A stretch of DNA of 64,000 nt from Pleomorphomonas oryzae DSM 16300 (lineage in GTDB: Bacteria; Pseudomonadota; Alphaproteobacteria; Rhizobiales; Pleomorphomonadaceae), in assembly GCF_000422965.1 (NCBI RefSeq), contig NZ_AUHB01000003.1:248001-312000 (forward strand). Reading direction: 5' to 3'. This document shows, piece after piece, positions 49,675-58,891 of the stretch. The position numbers and the translations under genes are program-made. The notes under the pieces were generated by a model that was given only the letters and a program-made list of their open reading frames with translations, was not told the origin of the DNA and searched no databases. Every line of letters begins with the position of its first letter. The first letter of the stretch is position 1.

Positions 49675-50832
49675 TCACCCCGCGAGCGGACCAACGCCTT
49701 GCTGCGGCGAACAGGCGAAGATAGTGGACTTGAGACCCGTGGACTTTTCATAGGCCGTCTTCACGTTTTCCATGAAGGCATCGGCTGCGCCGGCTTCGAC
49801 GAGACTGACCGTGCAGCCGCCAAAGCCGCCGCCGGTCATCCGCGAGCCGAACACGCCCGGCTGTTTCTGAGCGATATCGACCAGCACGTCGACCTCCTCG
49901 CAGGAGATTTCATAATCGTCGCGCATCGACGTATGCGACTGATTCATCAGTGCGCCGCACCTGACCAGGTCGCCGGCTGCCAACGCGTCGGCCGCCTCGA
50001 CCACTCGCTCGTTTTCGCTGACGATATGGCGGGCGCGGCGGTAAGTAACGTCCGAAAGCAGCGCCTTATTGGCTTCCAGGCCGGCCGGCGTCACGTCGCG
50101 AAGCGCCTTGATGGGGCCGAGCACCGGCGAAAGCAGGCGAACGGCTTCCTCGCAGGAGGCGCGACGCTTGTTATACTCGCCGGATGCCAGCTCGTGATGG
50201 ACCATCGAATTGGCGACGACGATGCTGGCACGCGGATCGATCGGGACCGGCCGCTTCTCGAGGCTGCGGCAATCGATCATCAGCGCATGGTCGTGCTGGC
50301 CATTGCAGGAAATGAACTGGTCCATGATGCCGCAGCGCATGCCGACGAACTCATTTTCGGCCTTTTGGCAGAGCTTGGCCAGTTCCACCTTGTCGATGGG
50401 CAATCCGGCGACGGTCAGCAGACTATAGCCGATCGACACTTCAAGCGCCGCCGATGACGACAGGCCCGACCCCACCGGCACCGACGAAGCGACCAGAATG
50501 TCCGCGCCCTTGAGTCTCTTGCCGGCACTGGCCAGAGCGACCGCCACGCCGAACACGTAATCGGTCCAGTCGTGCTTCGGCTGGGGAGCAGGATCGTCCA
50601 GATCGAACTCACGAGTCTCGCCAATCTTGCCCGAATGGACACGGAGGATTCTGTCCGCGCGCGGCGCTACGGCAGCGCGTGTTTCATATTCAAGCGCTGC
50701 CGGCATGATGAAGCCGTCGTTATAGTCGGTGTGTTCGCCGATCAGATTGACGCGTCCCGGCGCCCTGATGAAAAACGGCTCACTGCCGTAAATATCCTTG
50801 AATCTCGCTTTGAGCTCATCGACGCTGAACAT
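49675..50832 (-). CDS. galK: Galactokinase
   Basis: 385 residues, GHMP kinase making Gal-1-P. RAPGRVNLIGEHTDYNDGFIMPAAL (about 24-48), ASSVPVGSGLSSSAALEVSIGY (ATP loop, about 116-137) and GSRMTGGGFGGCTVSLV near the C-terminus. ATG 50832 with GGGAGGCGGG upstream; in-frame ATGs at 50859 and 50892 exist. Operon galK-galT, next to the galactofuranose importer. Confidence 0.93.
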   Translation of the reverse strand: MFSVDELKARFKDIYGSEPFFIRAPGRVNLIGEHTDYNDGFIMPAALEYETRAAVAPRADRILRVHSGKIGETREFDLDDPAPQPKHDWTDYVFGVAVALASAGKRLKGADILVASSVPVGSGLSSSAALEVSIGYSLLTVAGLPIDKVELAKLCQKAENEFVGMRCGIMDQFISCNGQHDHALMIDCRSLEKRPVPIDPRASIVVANSMVHHELASGEYNKRRASCEEAVRLLSPVLGPIKALRDVTPAGLEANKALLSDVTYRRARHIVSENERVVEAADALAAGDLVRCGALMNQSHTSMRDDYEISCEEVDVLVDIAQKQPGVFGSRMTGGGFGGCTVSLVEAGAADAFMENVKTAYEKSTGLKSTIFACSPQQGVGPLAG

Positions 50833-50960
50833 GTTGGCTTCCCGCCTCCCGAAGGTCATGGCCGGCGCCCCCTCCGAAACGGCTGCCGACATGGATGAAT
50901 GCGCTGGTGCAATCGCGCCGCTTCGGGCTCACGCAGCGAGGCGACGTCTTCTTATAAACA

Positions 50961-50990
50961 GCATAAAACAACCCGGCAAGCTCCGGGTGC
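50961..50990 (-). terminator. Terminator after the AraC-type gene
   Basis: Leftward strand: CCCGG/CCGGG stem with 6-nt loop (50972-50987), then TTGTTTTAT. Separates it from galK. Confidence 0.6.
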
Positions 50991-51070
50991 TTGCGCGCCT
51001 TTGCGTATGACAGCGGATTTCCGCAGCCTCGACGGCAGCGGAGCTGGCCTCGCGACCGATCGAATTTACC

Positions 51071-52027
51071 TTAGGGCAACCCTTGTATCCGTCCGTGCTC
51101 GGCTCGGAACGCCTTCGGACTGCATCCGGTATAGCGGCGAAACACCCGGCTGAAATAGAGCGGGTCCTCATAGCCGACTTGAGCGGCAATCTGCTTTACC
51201 GGGCTCGGCGTGACCAGGAGAAGATGGCAGGCGAACTGGATCACCTGTTCTTCGCGCCATTTCAGGATCGATCGTCCCAGCGTCTGAGTGAACAGATGAG
51301 CAAGGCGCGACGGCGACAGGCAGACCGCCTGCGCGATTTCCGCCACGGAAAGTGGGCGATGCAGATTGTCAGTGACGAACTTGCAAGCCATCAGCAGGCG
51401 CTGGTCGAAGTGGCCCGGCGGCGCCGTGGCCCGGTCATTCTTGGCGCAAAGCAGAATGACCCTTTCCAAGAGATTCATGGCGAGTTCCATGGAAAGAAGG
51501 TCGGTATTGGCCGACCAACTCGCCACTTCACCGAACAATGTCTCCAGCGTCGCCACCAGCGACTTGTCTTCGACCCGCTGCACGAAGAACGCCCCGTGCA
51601 CTCCACGCCAAGACAACCAGCCGCTCCAGAAGGCGCGTGGCTGGAAATAAATCCACCGGTGCCACCACTCCGACGCTCCGGGTGCCCGACCGTAATCGTG
51701 GATCGCCCCCGGGGGGAACAGCACAAGATCACCCGGCTCAACCGTGAAGCGGTTCTCGCCATCGAAAACCTCGCCGCTGCCTTTGACGGTTAGGTTGACG
51801 ATCCAGCCGCGCATGCCCTCGGGGCGTTCAATGCGAAAGTCCAGAGGACCACCCCGCTCGATCGGCGTAATGCCCGCGACAAGTCGGGTGTCAAAATGGA
51901 AGCCGGGGAACAGCGGCGCCACAAAGGGGTCAGCCGACGTCTGACCCTCAGTCTGCAAGAGAGACAAACGGCGAATGACGCTTTCGACCTGGGCCGGAGC
52001 GGAAAGGGGTGTGGCAGTATCGTCCAT
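51071..52027 (-). CDS. araC: AraC, arabinose operon regulator
   Basis: 318 residues. It resembles E. coli AraC over its length: FPGFHFDTRLVAGITPIERGGPLDFRIERPEGMRGWIVNLTVKGSGEV, PGDLVLFPPGAIHDYGR (cupin, arabinose pocket) and WWHRWIYFQPRAFWSGWLSW, then two HTHs (SVAEIAQAVCLSPSRLAHLF and VKQIAAQVGYEDPLYFSRVF). The N-terminal about 35 residues extend beyond the E. coli form. It is divergent from araD-araA. Confidence 0.9.
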   Translation of the reverse strand: MDDTATPLSAPAQVESVIRRLSLLQTEGQTSADPFVAPLFPGFHFDTRLVAGITPIERGGPLDFRIERPEGMRGWIVNLTVKGSGEVFDGENRFTVEPGDLVLFPPGAIHDYGRAPGASEWWHRWIYFQPRAFWSGWLSWRGVHGAFFVQRVEDKSLVATLETLFGEVASWSANTDLLSMELAMNLLERVILLCAKNDRATAPPGHFDQRLLMACKFVTDNLHRPLSVAEIAQAVCLSPSRLAHLFTQTLGRSILKWREEQVIQFACHLLLVTPSPVKQIAAQVGYEDPLYFSRVFRRYTGCSPKAFRAEHGRIQGLP

Positions 52028-52405
52028 GTAAAAAGCTGGATTAGCCCTTTGGGAAGCAGATGGCGCGCACTATAATCCTCGCAATCAAAATGAGCAATAA
52101 CAGCGGCTTGGTTTCCCTCGCCGACAAGGAGGAAGAGGCTGGACATTTCGCATGAGAAGCGAAATTCGTCCGCATCGCGGCTAACGCTTAAGCGAAATCA
52201 CGTGGCATGTTGTTGGAGCGCCATCGGGTGCGCCGCCACCCCGTGAAGCTGGCTGGGATCCGTAGTCATCAAGTGAGGAGTACGTAAGCGTCGCCCGCAA
52301 CTCGGCGCTTATACCGAGACCGACGCTCATCGTTGAGCTATCTAGCCTGCTGGCCGTGTCATGACTCGCGGCCTGTGGAAAGACTCATGCTGGAGGCAGC
52401 AACCT
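52028..52405. other. araC-araD control region
   Basis: 378 bp with no gene. TATAAT occurs at 52071-52076 on the + strand without a clear -35. No convincing pair of AraC half-sites (TAGC-N7-TCCA type) was found by eye. Presumed divergent promoters. Confidence 0.45.
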
Positions 52406-53107
52406 ATGAAACTCAAGGAACTCCGCGAACAGGTCTGCGAGGCCAATCTCGAGCTCGACCGTCGCAAGATCGTCGTTCACACCTGGGGTAACGTCTCGGG
52501 TATCGATCGCGAAAAGGGCTACATCGTCATCAAGCCGTCGGGCGTCTCCTATGATAAGCTGACCCCCGACAAGCTGGTGGTTGTCAACCTTGCCGACGGC
52601 AAGGTACTCGAGGGCGACCTCAACCCCTCCACCGACACCAAGACTCATCTGGTGCTCTACCGGGCCTTCCCGACCATCGGCGGCGTCACCCACACGCACT
52701 CGGCCTACGCCGTCGCCTGGGCGCAGGCCCGCAAGGAAATCCCTTGCTTCGGCACCACGCACGCCGACTATTGCCACGGGCCAGTGCCGATGACGGCGCC
52801 GCTTACCGCCGAGGAAGTCGCGTCGGACTACGAAGGCAATACCGGCGAGGCCATTGTCCGGCGTCTGGGCAATGAAAATCCACTTGCCAAGCCGATGGTG
52901 CTGGTTGCCGGGCACGGCCCGTTCACCTGGGGCAAGAACGCTCCGGACTCGGTGCTCAACGCCGTCTTCCTCGAAGAGATCGCCCGCATCGCCACCACCA
53001 CCGTGATGCTCGCGCCCAACGCCGGCCCGGTCGAGGAATATGTCTCGGAATACCACTACCAGCGCAAGCACGGCCCTGGGGCCTGGTACGGCCAGAAGAA
53101 GGCCTGA
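52406..53107 (+). CDS. araD: L-ribulose-5-phosphate 4-epimerase
   Basis: 233 residues. Converts L-ribulose-5-P to D-xylulose-5-P. LKELREQVCEANLELDRRKIVVHTWGNVSGIDR at the start, GGVTHTHSAYAVAWAQ (zinc His pair, about 93-97), FGTTHADYCHGPVP and VAGHGPFTWGK (third His about 171). Usual length. 63 nt before araA. Confidence 0.94.
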   Translation: MKLKELREQVCEANLELDRRKIVVHTWGNVSGIDREKGYIVIKPSGVSYDKLTPDKLVVVNLADGKVLEGDLNPSTDTKTHLVLYRAFPTIGGVTHTHSAYAVAWAQARKEIPCFGTTHADYCHGPVPMTAPLTAEEVASDYEGNTGEAIVRRLGNENPLAKPMVLVAGHGPFTWGKNAPDSVLNAVFLEEIARIATTTVMLAPNAGPVEEYVSEYHYQRKHGPGAWYGQKKA

Positions 53108-53170
53108 TCGTCGCCTCGTATTCATGAAGGCGAATAAGGCAAGGACAACAATTTTCTAGGAGGCAAGGAA

Positions 53171-54577
53171 ATGTCGCTCAAGGACATCACGCGGAAGCCG
53201 AAGATCGGTTTCCTCGGCATCATGCAGGAACTCTACGACAACACGCTGCCGGGCATCACCAAGCGGCAGGAAGGCTATGCCCGTGAGGTTTCGGCCCGCC
53301 TGACCGGCGTTGCCGACGTGCTGTTCCCCAAGGCGGCTCGTTGCCGTGAAGACATCGAGGAAGTGCTCAAGATCTTCGCCGCCGAGGAAGTCGACGGCAT
53401 CATGATCGTCAACCTGACCTACGGTCCGGGTCTGCGCCTCGTCAATGCCTTCCGCGATGTGTCGACGCCGCTGTTCCTGGCCAACATTCAGCCGGAACCC
53501 CGCGTCACCAAGTCGTGGGACATGGCCGACCTCACCTATAACCAGGGCGTCCACGGCGTTCAGGATACGGCCAACTCGCTGATCCACCTCGGCAAGCAGT
53601 TCTCTGTCTGGTCGGGCGACTGGAAGGATGCCGAGTTCGTCAAGGCTTTCGACGTGTTCGCCTCGTCGGCCCATGCCGTCGCCGTCATGAAGAAGACCAA
53701 GGTCGCCGTGTTCGGCCGCATGCCGGGCATGGGCGACATCCTGACCGACCCGCACACCTTCATGCGCGTCATCGGCCCGCAGGTCGACCATATCGGCATG
53801 GGCCCGGTGGCAGCCGAGATGGACAAGGTCAACACCCAGGAGATCCAGGCCGTCATCGCCTACTGCAAGGCCAACTTCGACATGGATCCGAAGCTGACCC
53901 AGCCGCAGCTTGAGGAGGCCGCCAAGATCCAGGTCGCCCTCACCAAGGTGCTCGAGGCCGGTGAATACGACGCCTTCTCGCTCTATTTCAACGAGATCGG
54001 CCTCGACGGTCGCTTCAAGCAGACCCACATGATGGCCGCCTCGAACCTAATGGCCGATGGCTACGGCTACGCCGCCGAGGGCGACACCAACTGCGCCTCG
54101 CTGATGGTCGCCGCCCGCGCGCTACAGGCCGATCCTCAGTTCACCGAAATGTACGCCATGGACTTCGAGCTCGATGCGGCTCTGCAGAGCCACATGGGCG
54201 AAGGCAACTGGAAGATCGCCCGCAAGGACAAGAAGCCGCGCCTGATCGATCGTCCGCTCGGCATCGGTGGTCTCGACAATCCGCCGACCGTCCTGTTCCA
54301 GGGCGAACCCGGCCCGGCCACGCTGGTCAGCCTCGTCTCGCTCGGCGCTGACAAGTATCGCCTCGTCGTGTCACAGGGCGAAATCCTCGACACCGAGGAA
54401 CTGCCCACCGTCGAGATGCCTTACTTCTTCTTCAAGCCGGTCACCGGCGTGAGGGAATGCCTCAATGGCTGGCTGAAGAACGGCGGCACGCACCATCAGG
54501 TCCTGCACCTCGGCGATACCCGCGCCAAGTGGAAGGCCTATTGCGAACTCGTCGGCATCCAGTACGTCGAGGTCTGA
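53171..54577 (+). CDS. araA: L-arabinose isomerase
   Basis: 468 residues, slightly shorter than the 500 of E. coli AraA. Metal ligands: YAAEGDTNCAS (Glu about 302), FELDAALQSHMGEG (Glu and His about 328-345) and GGTHHQVLH (His about 440). RPLGIGGLDNPPTVLF is also typical. Ribosome site AGGAGG. A strong terminator follows. Confidence 0.92.
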   Translation: MSLKDITRKPKIGFLGIMQELYDNTLPGITKRQEGYAREVSARLTGVADVLFPKAARCREDIEEVLKIFAAEEVDGIMIVNLTYGPGLRLVNAFRDVSTPLFLANIQPEPRVTKSWDMADLTYNQGVHGVQDTANSLIHLGKQFSVWSGDWKDAEFVKAFDVFASSAHAVAVMKKTKVAVFGRMPGMGDILTDPHTFMRVIGPQVDHIGMGPVAAEMDKVNTQEIQAVIAYCKANFDMDPKLTQPQLEEAAKIQVALTKVLEAGEYDAFSLYFNEIGLDGRFKQTHMMAASNLMADGYGYAAEGDTNCASLMVAARALQADPQFTEMYAMDFELDAALQSHMGEGNWKIARKDKKPRLIDRPLGIGGLDNPPTVLFQGEPGPATLVSLVSLGADKYRLVVSQGEILDTEELPTVEMPYFFFKPVTGVRECLNGWLKNGGTHHQVLHLGDTRAKWKAYCELVGIQYVEV

Positions 54578-54607
54578 GACGACCGCTCCTCCCAAGCAAG
54601 CGGAACT

Positions 54608-54634
54608 GGGCCGGCGAAAGCCGGCCCTTTTGTT
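54608..54634 (+). terminator. Intrinsic terminator after araA
   Basis: 8-bp stem GGGCCGGC/GCCGGCCC (54608-54615, 54620-54627), GAAA loop, then TTTTGTTTG. Confidence 0.88.
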
Positions 54635-54771
54635 TGTGTGCACGGTTCGGCCGGTGATCTCCGGAAGCGATGCCGGCCATCGTCAGAAACCATTTGCGCC
54701 AAAGAGCCCGAACGGCATTAATCGCTCCTCGAAATCAAAGCCCAAAGGCCAATTATTCGGGGAGAAAAGTC

Positions 54772-55758
54772 ATGCAGTATCGCAAATTCGGCCGCCTGCC
54801 GGTCGACGTGTCCGACATTGGCTTCGGCGCCTGGCAGATCGGTGGGGCCTGGGGCGAGGTCACCGAGGCCGACGGCAGGGCTGCCCTCGAAGCGGCGCTC
54901 GAGGCGGGCGTCACCTTCATCGACACCGCCGATGTCTACGGCGACGGCCGTTCAGAGAAAATCATTGCCTCGGTGTTGAAGGAGTGGAAGGGCAAGCGCC
55001 CTTATGTTGCCACCAAGGCCGGCCGGCGCCTCAACCCGCACGTTGCCGCCGGCTATACGCCGGAGAATATCGAAGCCTTTATCGACCGCAGCCTTGCCAA
55101 CCTCGACGTCGAAACGCTCGACCTCGTGCAGCTTCATTGCCCGCCGACCGAAGTGCTCTATACCCCTGCCCTGTTCCAGGGACTTGAGGCGATCAAGGCC
55201 AAGGGCAAGATCCGCAACTACGGCGTCTCCGTCGAAAAGGTCGAGGAGGCGTTGAAGGCGATCGAATATCCCGGCGTCGTCTCGATCCAGATCATCTACA
55301 ACATCTTCCGCCAGCGGCCTGACAGGCTGTTCTTCGAGGAAGCCAAGAGGCGCGGAGTCGCCGTCATTGTTCGCGTGCCGCTGGCCTCCGGCCTGCTCTC
55401 GGGCAAGATCACTGCGCAGACGAAATTCGCCGCCGACGATCACCGTCTGTTCAACCGTCATGGCGAGGCGTTCGACGTCGGTGAGACGTTCGGCGGCGTG
55501 CCCTTCGAGGTGGGCCTTCAGGCCGTCGAGGAGATTCGCCAGCTGGTGCCGGTCGGCCAGAGCATGGCCGCCTTTGCGCTGCGCTGGATCCTGATGGCCG
55601 ATGCCGTCAGCGTCGTCATTCCGGGCGCCCGCAACGCCGAACAGGCACGCGGCAATGCCGCCGCCTCGGACCTTCCGGCCATCCCGGCCGACGTGATGGC
55701 AGCAACGCGCGAAATCTACGCCCGTCTCGTTGCTCCGCACGTCCACCAGCGCTGGTAA
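54772..55758 (+). CDS. Aldo/keto reductase
   Basis: 328 residues, NADPH-type reductase. Tetrad visible: DTADVYGDGRSE (Asp about 52, Tyr about 57), VATKAGRR (Lys about 82) and VQLHCPP (His about 121). C-terminal IPGARNAEQARGNAAASDL binds the cofactor. ATG 54772 after GGGGAGAAAAG. It follows araA beyond a terminator, so it has its own promoter. Substrate unknown; a sugar role is suggested by location only. Confidence 0.86.
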   Translation: MQYRKFGRLPVDVSDIGFGAWQIGGAWGEVTEADGRAALEAALEAGVTFIDTADVYGDGRSEKIIASVLKEWKGKRPYVATKAGRRLNPHVAAGYTPENIEAFIDRSLANLDVETLDLVQLHCPPTEVLYTPALFQGLEAIKAKGKIRNYGVSVEKVEEALKAIEYPGVVSIQIIYNIFRQRPDRLFFEEAKRRGVAVIVRVPLASGLLSGKITAQTKFAADDHRLFNRHGEAFDVGETFGGVPFEVGLQAVEEIRQLVPVGQSMAAFALRWILMADAVSVVIPGARNAEQARGNAAASDLPAIPADVMAATREIYARLVAPHVHQRW

Positions 55759-55784
55759 ACGATCCCAGGCAACTCCATTGCTTT

Positions 55785-55814
55785 CGGCGGAAATCCTAGC
55801 GATTTCCGCCGTTT
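55785..55814 (+). terminator. Terminator after the aldo/keto reductase
   Basis: 11-bp stem CGGCGGAAATC/GATTTCCGCCG (55785-55795, 55801-55811), 5-nt loop, short TTT. Confidence 0.7.
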
Positions 55815-55899
55815 GCCTTCAGGTCTTGGAGCTGTCGCAATTGTTGCCCGAAACAGACCGGCTTGCGAAAAGCATGTGCGGAACGGATGCCGCCGGGGC

Positions 55900-55928
55900 T
55901 TGACCCAGTGCCGCAGAATCTCTAGACA
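55900..55928 (+). promoter_or_regulatory. Promoter of tRNA-Ser
   Basis: TTGACC (55900-55905), 17-nt spacer, TAGACA (55923-55928), about 10 bp before the mature 5' end. Confidence 0.62.
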
Positions 55929-55938
55929 ACTTCGCAAC

Positions 55939-56032
55939 GGAGCTGTGGCCGAGAGGCTGAAGGCACTGGTTTGCTAAACCGGCGTACGGGCTTAAACCCG
56001 TACCGAGGGTTCGAATCCCTCCGGCTCCGCCA
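55939..56032 (+). tRNA. tRNA-Ser (anticodon GCU)
   Basis: 94 nt with encoded CCA. Acceptor GGAGCTG/CGGCTCC, anticodon loop TTGCTAA giving GCT, long variable arm (TACGGGCTTAAACCCGTA), T loop TTCGAAT. Reads AGC and AGU. Confidence 0.95.
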
Positions 56033-56065
56033 CTTTCTATCTTTGATCTTCCGAGTGCATGGCTT

Positions 56066-57277
56066 TCAAAGCCCGGATCCTGTCGTCTCGGCGAAGGTGG
56101 GGACAGGTAGCGTTGCCTGGAACTCGGTTGGCGTGCAGTTGAGTTCGCGCCGGAACACGGCATACATGTAAGGCAGCGACGTGAAGCCGCCGCGAGCGGC
56201 CACCTCGGCCAATGACAGCCGGCGATCGGCCAGCATTTGCTGGGCGCGCTCGAGCCGAAAGGCGAGCATGTCGTCGTGCACGGTCCAGCCGAAGGCTTTG
56301 CGGAAATGCATGTCGAGCGTCGCTCGCGATACGCCGACATAGGCCGCCACCTGCGCTACCTTCGCCCCTTGGGCGGCGAACTGGCGAATGTAGTGGCGCG
56401 CTCGCATGATGTAGGGGTCGTAAGTTGGCTGGTGGCGAGACGAAGCCAACGCGTTGAGGCCCTTTGGCGGCACGAGAATGCGTGTCTGCTCCAGTCGGTC
56501 ACCGATCAGTCGACGATGCAGCATCTCCGCTGCGATCCGGCCCATTTCGCGCGTGCCTTGACGGACGGAACTGATCGGTATGCGGGCCAGCATCCTCAGG
56601 AGCTGATCGTCATCTATGCCAACCAGCGCCACCTCCTCGGGTACGGCGATTCCGGCCATGATGCAGGCCTGCAGGACTTGTCGTGCCCGAGCGTCGGTCA
56701 CCGCGATCACGCCAACCGGTTTCGGTAGGCCAGTGAGCCAATCGATGAGCTCACCGAGAATGCTGTCCCAGTCGAGACCATCGTTGAAGTGCCCTTCGAA
56801 TAGCAGTGGATCGAGGCCGTCCCGGCGGCATATCCGACAGAAAGCTGCCTCCCGTTGCTGCGCCCAACGATTGGTTGGAGCCGGCGGTTGGCTGTAGAAG
56901 GCAAAGTGGGGCAGCCCCATCTCGACCAGATGGTCGTAGGCTGCCGAGACAAGGGCGAAATTGTCGGTGGCGACATAGGGAACGTTGTTCGGATAGTCGG
57001 CCGTTCGTTCGTAGGATCCGCCGACCGCCACGACCGGCAACCGGCTCTGGCTGAACAGGCGTTCGAACTCAGGATCGTCGAAGTCGGCGATGATGCCGTC
57101 GCCCGACCAGTCGCCAATGCTGCTGATCGCCCCACGGAAATCCTCGAACAGCAGGAAATCCCACATTACCCGTGTCGACTGAACATAATCGCTGACGCCG
57201 GCGACCACGCTTCGGCCGTAGGCTCCCTTCGCCTTCAGCATCAATGCCACGCGAAACGAATTCACTCCCGCCGCCAT
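56066..57277 (-). CDS. xylR: XylR-type transcriptional regulator
   Basis: 403 residues. LacI-type sugar-binding domain (about 8-275; VMWDFLLFEDFRG, GDWSGDGIIADFDD, VALVGIDDDQLLRMLA) followed by an AraC-type HTH (about 300-395; VAQVAAYVGVSRATLDMHFRKAFG, SLAEVAARGGFTSLPYMYAVFRRE). This fusion order is that of E. coli XylR. Divergent from the xyloside transport operon, whose intergenic region has a palindrome. Confidence 0.88.
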   Translation of the reverse strand: MAAGVNSFRVALMLKAKGAYGRSVVAGVSDYVQSTRVMWDFLLFEDFRGAISSIGDWSGDGIIADFDDPEFERLFSQSRLPVVAVGGSYERTADYPNNVPYVATDNFALVSAAYDHLVEMGLPHFAFYSQPPAPTNRWAQQREAAFCRICRRDGLDPLLFEGHFNDGLDWDSILGELIDWLTGLPKPVGVIAVTDARARQVLQACIMAGIAVPEEVALVGIDDDQLLRMLARIPISSVRQGTREMGRIAAEMLHRRLIGDRLEQTRILVPPKGLNALASSRHQPTYDPYIMRARHYIRQFAAQGAKVAQVAAYVGVSRATLDMHFRKAFGWTVHDDMLAFRLERAQQMLADRRLSLAEVAARGGFTSLPYMYAVFRRELNCTPTEFQATLPVPTFAETTGSGL

Positions 57278-57530
57278 CGTGCTTGTGACCCTTCCCGATT
57301 AAGCCGCCATTGTGTTCAACGTGGCTCCTGTACGCCCTCCCCGCACTGAGCAAATGGTCTACCTCGTCTGAAAAAATTGCCGGTCTGGACTGGATTATAA
57401 AAAAACATAATCCCGATTTGCAAACCGCCTCCATTAACGTCCGCCCTATCCGGTTCGCGCCGAGAGGGAAGCTTCGTAAACGATCGTATTTTCGTTTGGC
57501 TGGGGCGCGCGTCGAAAGGGAGGAAGAAAA
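57278..57530. promoter_or_regulatory. xylR / xyloside operon divergent control region
   Basis: Contains the inverted repeat GGATTAT/ATAATCC (57392-57413, 8-nt A-rich centre), a plausible XylR operator. AT-rich sequence flanks it. No other site assigned. Confidence 0.5.
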
Positions 57531-58787
57531 ATGAAAAGGTATGCAGTACTTGCTGTGCTTGCAGTGGGGATGTTCGCTTCGGCTCCTGTCCTCGCTGAGA
57601 CTGTCAAAGTTCTTTCGATCGAGCCAAATGTGAAAGAGGGGCGTGATTTTTACGCTTCGGCGATCGAAAAATTCGAAAAAGCCAACCCCGACATCAAGAT
57701 TCAATTCGACTATCTCGACGACACGTCATTCAAATCCAAATTGCCCACGCTGCTGCAGTCCTCGGCCCGACCGGACATCTTCTACACCTGGACCGGCGGC
57801 GTCTTTCATGAGCAGGCCGATGCCGGCGTGCTCAAGGACATCTCCGGCGAGGTCGACAAGAAGACGCTCGACACCTTCGCCCCCGGCGGCATCAAGGCGC
57901 TCACCTACAATGACAAGCTCTATGGCCTTCCGATGTATGCTGGCGTCGTCGTCCTGTTCTACAACAAGGAGCTGACCCAGAAGGCCGGCGTCGATCCCAC
58001 GACCATCAAGACGTGGGACGATTTCCTTGCGGCGGTGAAGACCATCAAGGACGCGGGGATTACGCCCATCGTCGTCGGCGGCAAGTCCAAATGGCCGCTT
58101 CAACACTACTATGGCTATCTCGCCACCCGCATCGCCGGCGTCGACGGTATCGCGGCCGCCAAGGCCGGTGAGAACGATGGCCTTGCCGGACCGGACTTCG
58201 TGAAGGCCGGCGAAGAGTTCAAGAAGCTCGCCGATCTCCAGCCCTTCCAGCCCGGGTTCATGGACACGGACAACTCCAAGGCCGGCGGCCTGTTCGGCGA
58301 CGGTCGCGGCGCCTTCATTCTGGCCGGCAACTACATGATCGGGGCGCAGAAGCGCAATTCCACGTCCGGTCAGGGCATCAGCGACGACAAGCTTGGGTTC
58401 ATCCCCTTCCCGGTGATCACAGGCGGCAAGGGAGATCCGGCGGATACATTTGGCGGCATCAACGGTTGGCTGGTGTCCAAGAACGCCACGCCGGCCGCTT
58501 CCAAGTTCCTCGCCAGCCTGATGAACCTCGACAATCAGACCGTCAGCGCGGGCATGGATCTCTGGCTGCCGATCGTGAAAGGCGCCGACGCGGGCATCAG
58601 GAACGCCAACGTCAAGGCCATTGCCAACCTTCTCGCGGCTGCCCCACACCATCAGCTCTATCTCGACCAGGAGCTCGGCGCCAACGTTGGAGCGGCGATG
58701 AATGACGCCTCTGCCGAACTTGCGACTGGCGACATCTCACCGGACGAGGCGGCGCAGATGGTCGAGGAAGCGCACCAGATGCACTGA
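57531..58787 (+). CDS. Sugar ABC transporter, substrate-binding protein
   Basis: 418 residues. Signal peptide about 1-22 (ends VLAE), family 1 solute-binding protein. YASAIEKFEKANPDIKIQFDYLDD, ARPDIFYTWTGGVFHEQADAG and LYGLPMYAGVVVLFYNKEL are standard blocks. With XylR and a beta-xylosidase as partners it probably binds xylobiose or other xylo-oligosaccharides. Ribosome site GGAGGAAG. Confidence 0.87.
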   Translation: MKRYAVLAVLAVGMFASAPVLAETVKVLSIEPNVKEGRDFYASAIEKFEKANPDIKIQFDYLDDTSFKSKLPTLLQSSARPDIFYTWTGGVFHEQADAGVLKDISGEVDKKTLDTFAPGGIKALTYNDKLYGLPMYAGVVVLFYNKELTQKAGVDPTTIKTWDDFLAAVKTIKDAGITPIVVGGKSKWPLQHYYGYLATRIAGVDGIAAAKAGENDGLAGPDFVKAGEEFKKLADLQPFQPGFMDTDNSKAGGLFGDGRGAFILAGNYMIGAQKRNSTSGQGISDDKLGFIPFPVITGGKGDPADTFGGINGWLVSKNATPAASKFLASLMNLDNQTVSAGMDLWLPIVKGADAGIRNANVKAIANLLAAAPHHQLYLDQELGANVGAAMNDASAELATGDISPDEAAQMVEEAHQMH

Positions 58788-58806
58788 TCCACGCTCACCG
58801 GCAAGT

Positions 58807-58844
58807 GCATCCGGGGGAACCGCCAAGGTTGTTCCTCCGGGTGC
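58807..58844 (+). other. Stem-loop after the binding-protein gene
   Basis: 14-bp stem (58807-58820 with 58831-58844, two G-U pairs), 10-nt loop, no T-run. Likely protects the 3' end of the abundant binding-protein mRNA. Confidence 0.6.
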
Positions 58845-58891
58845 GACTGCCTCCGGGTTCGGTCTAGAGCCCGTTCCTGCCGGCGCTCTTC

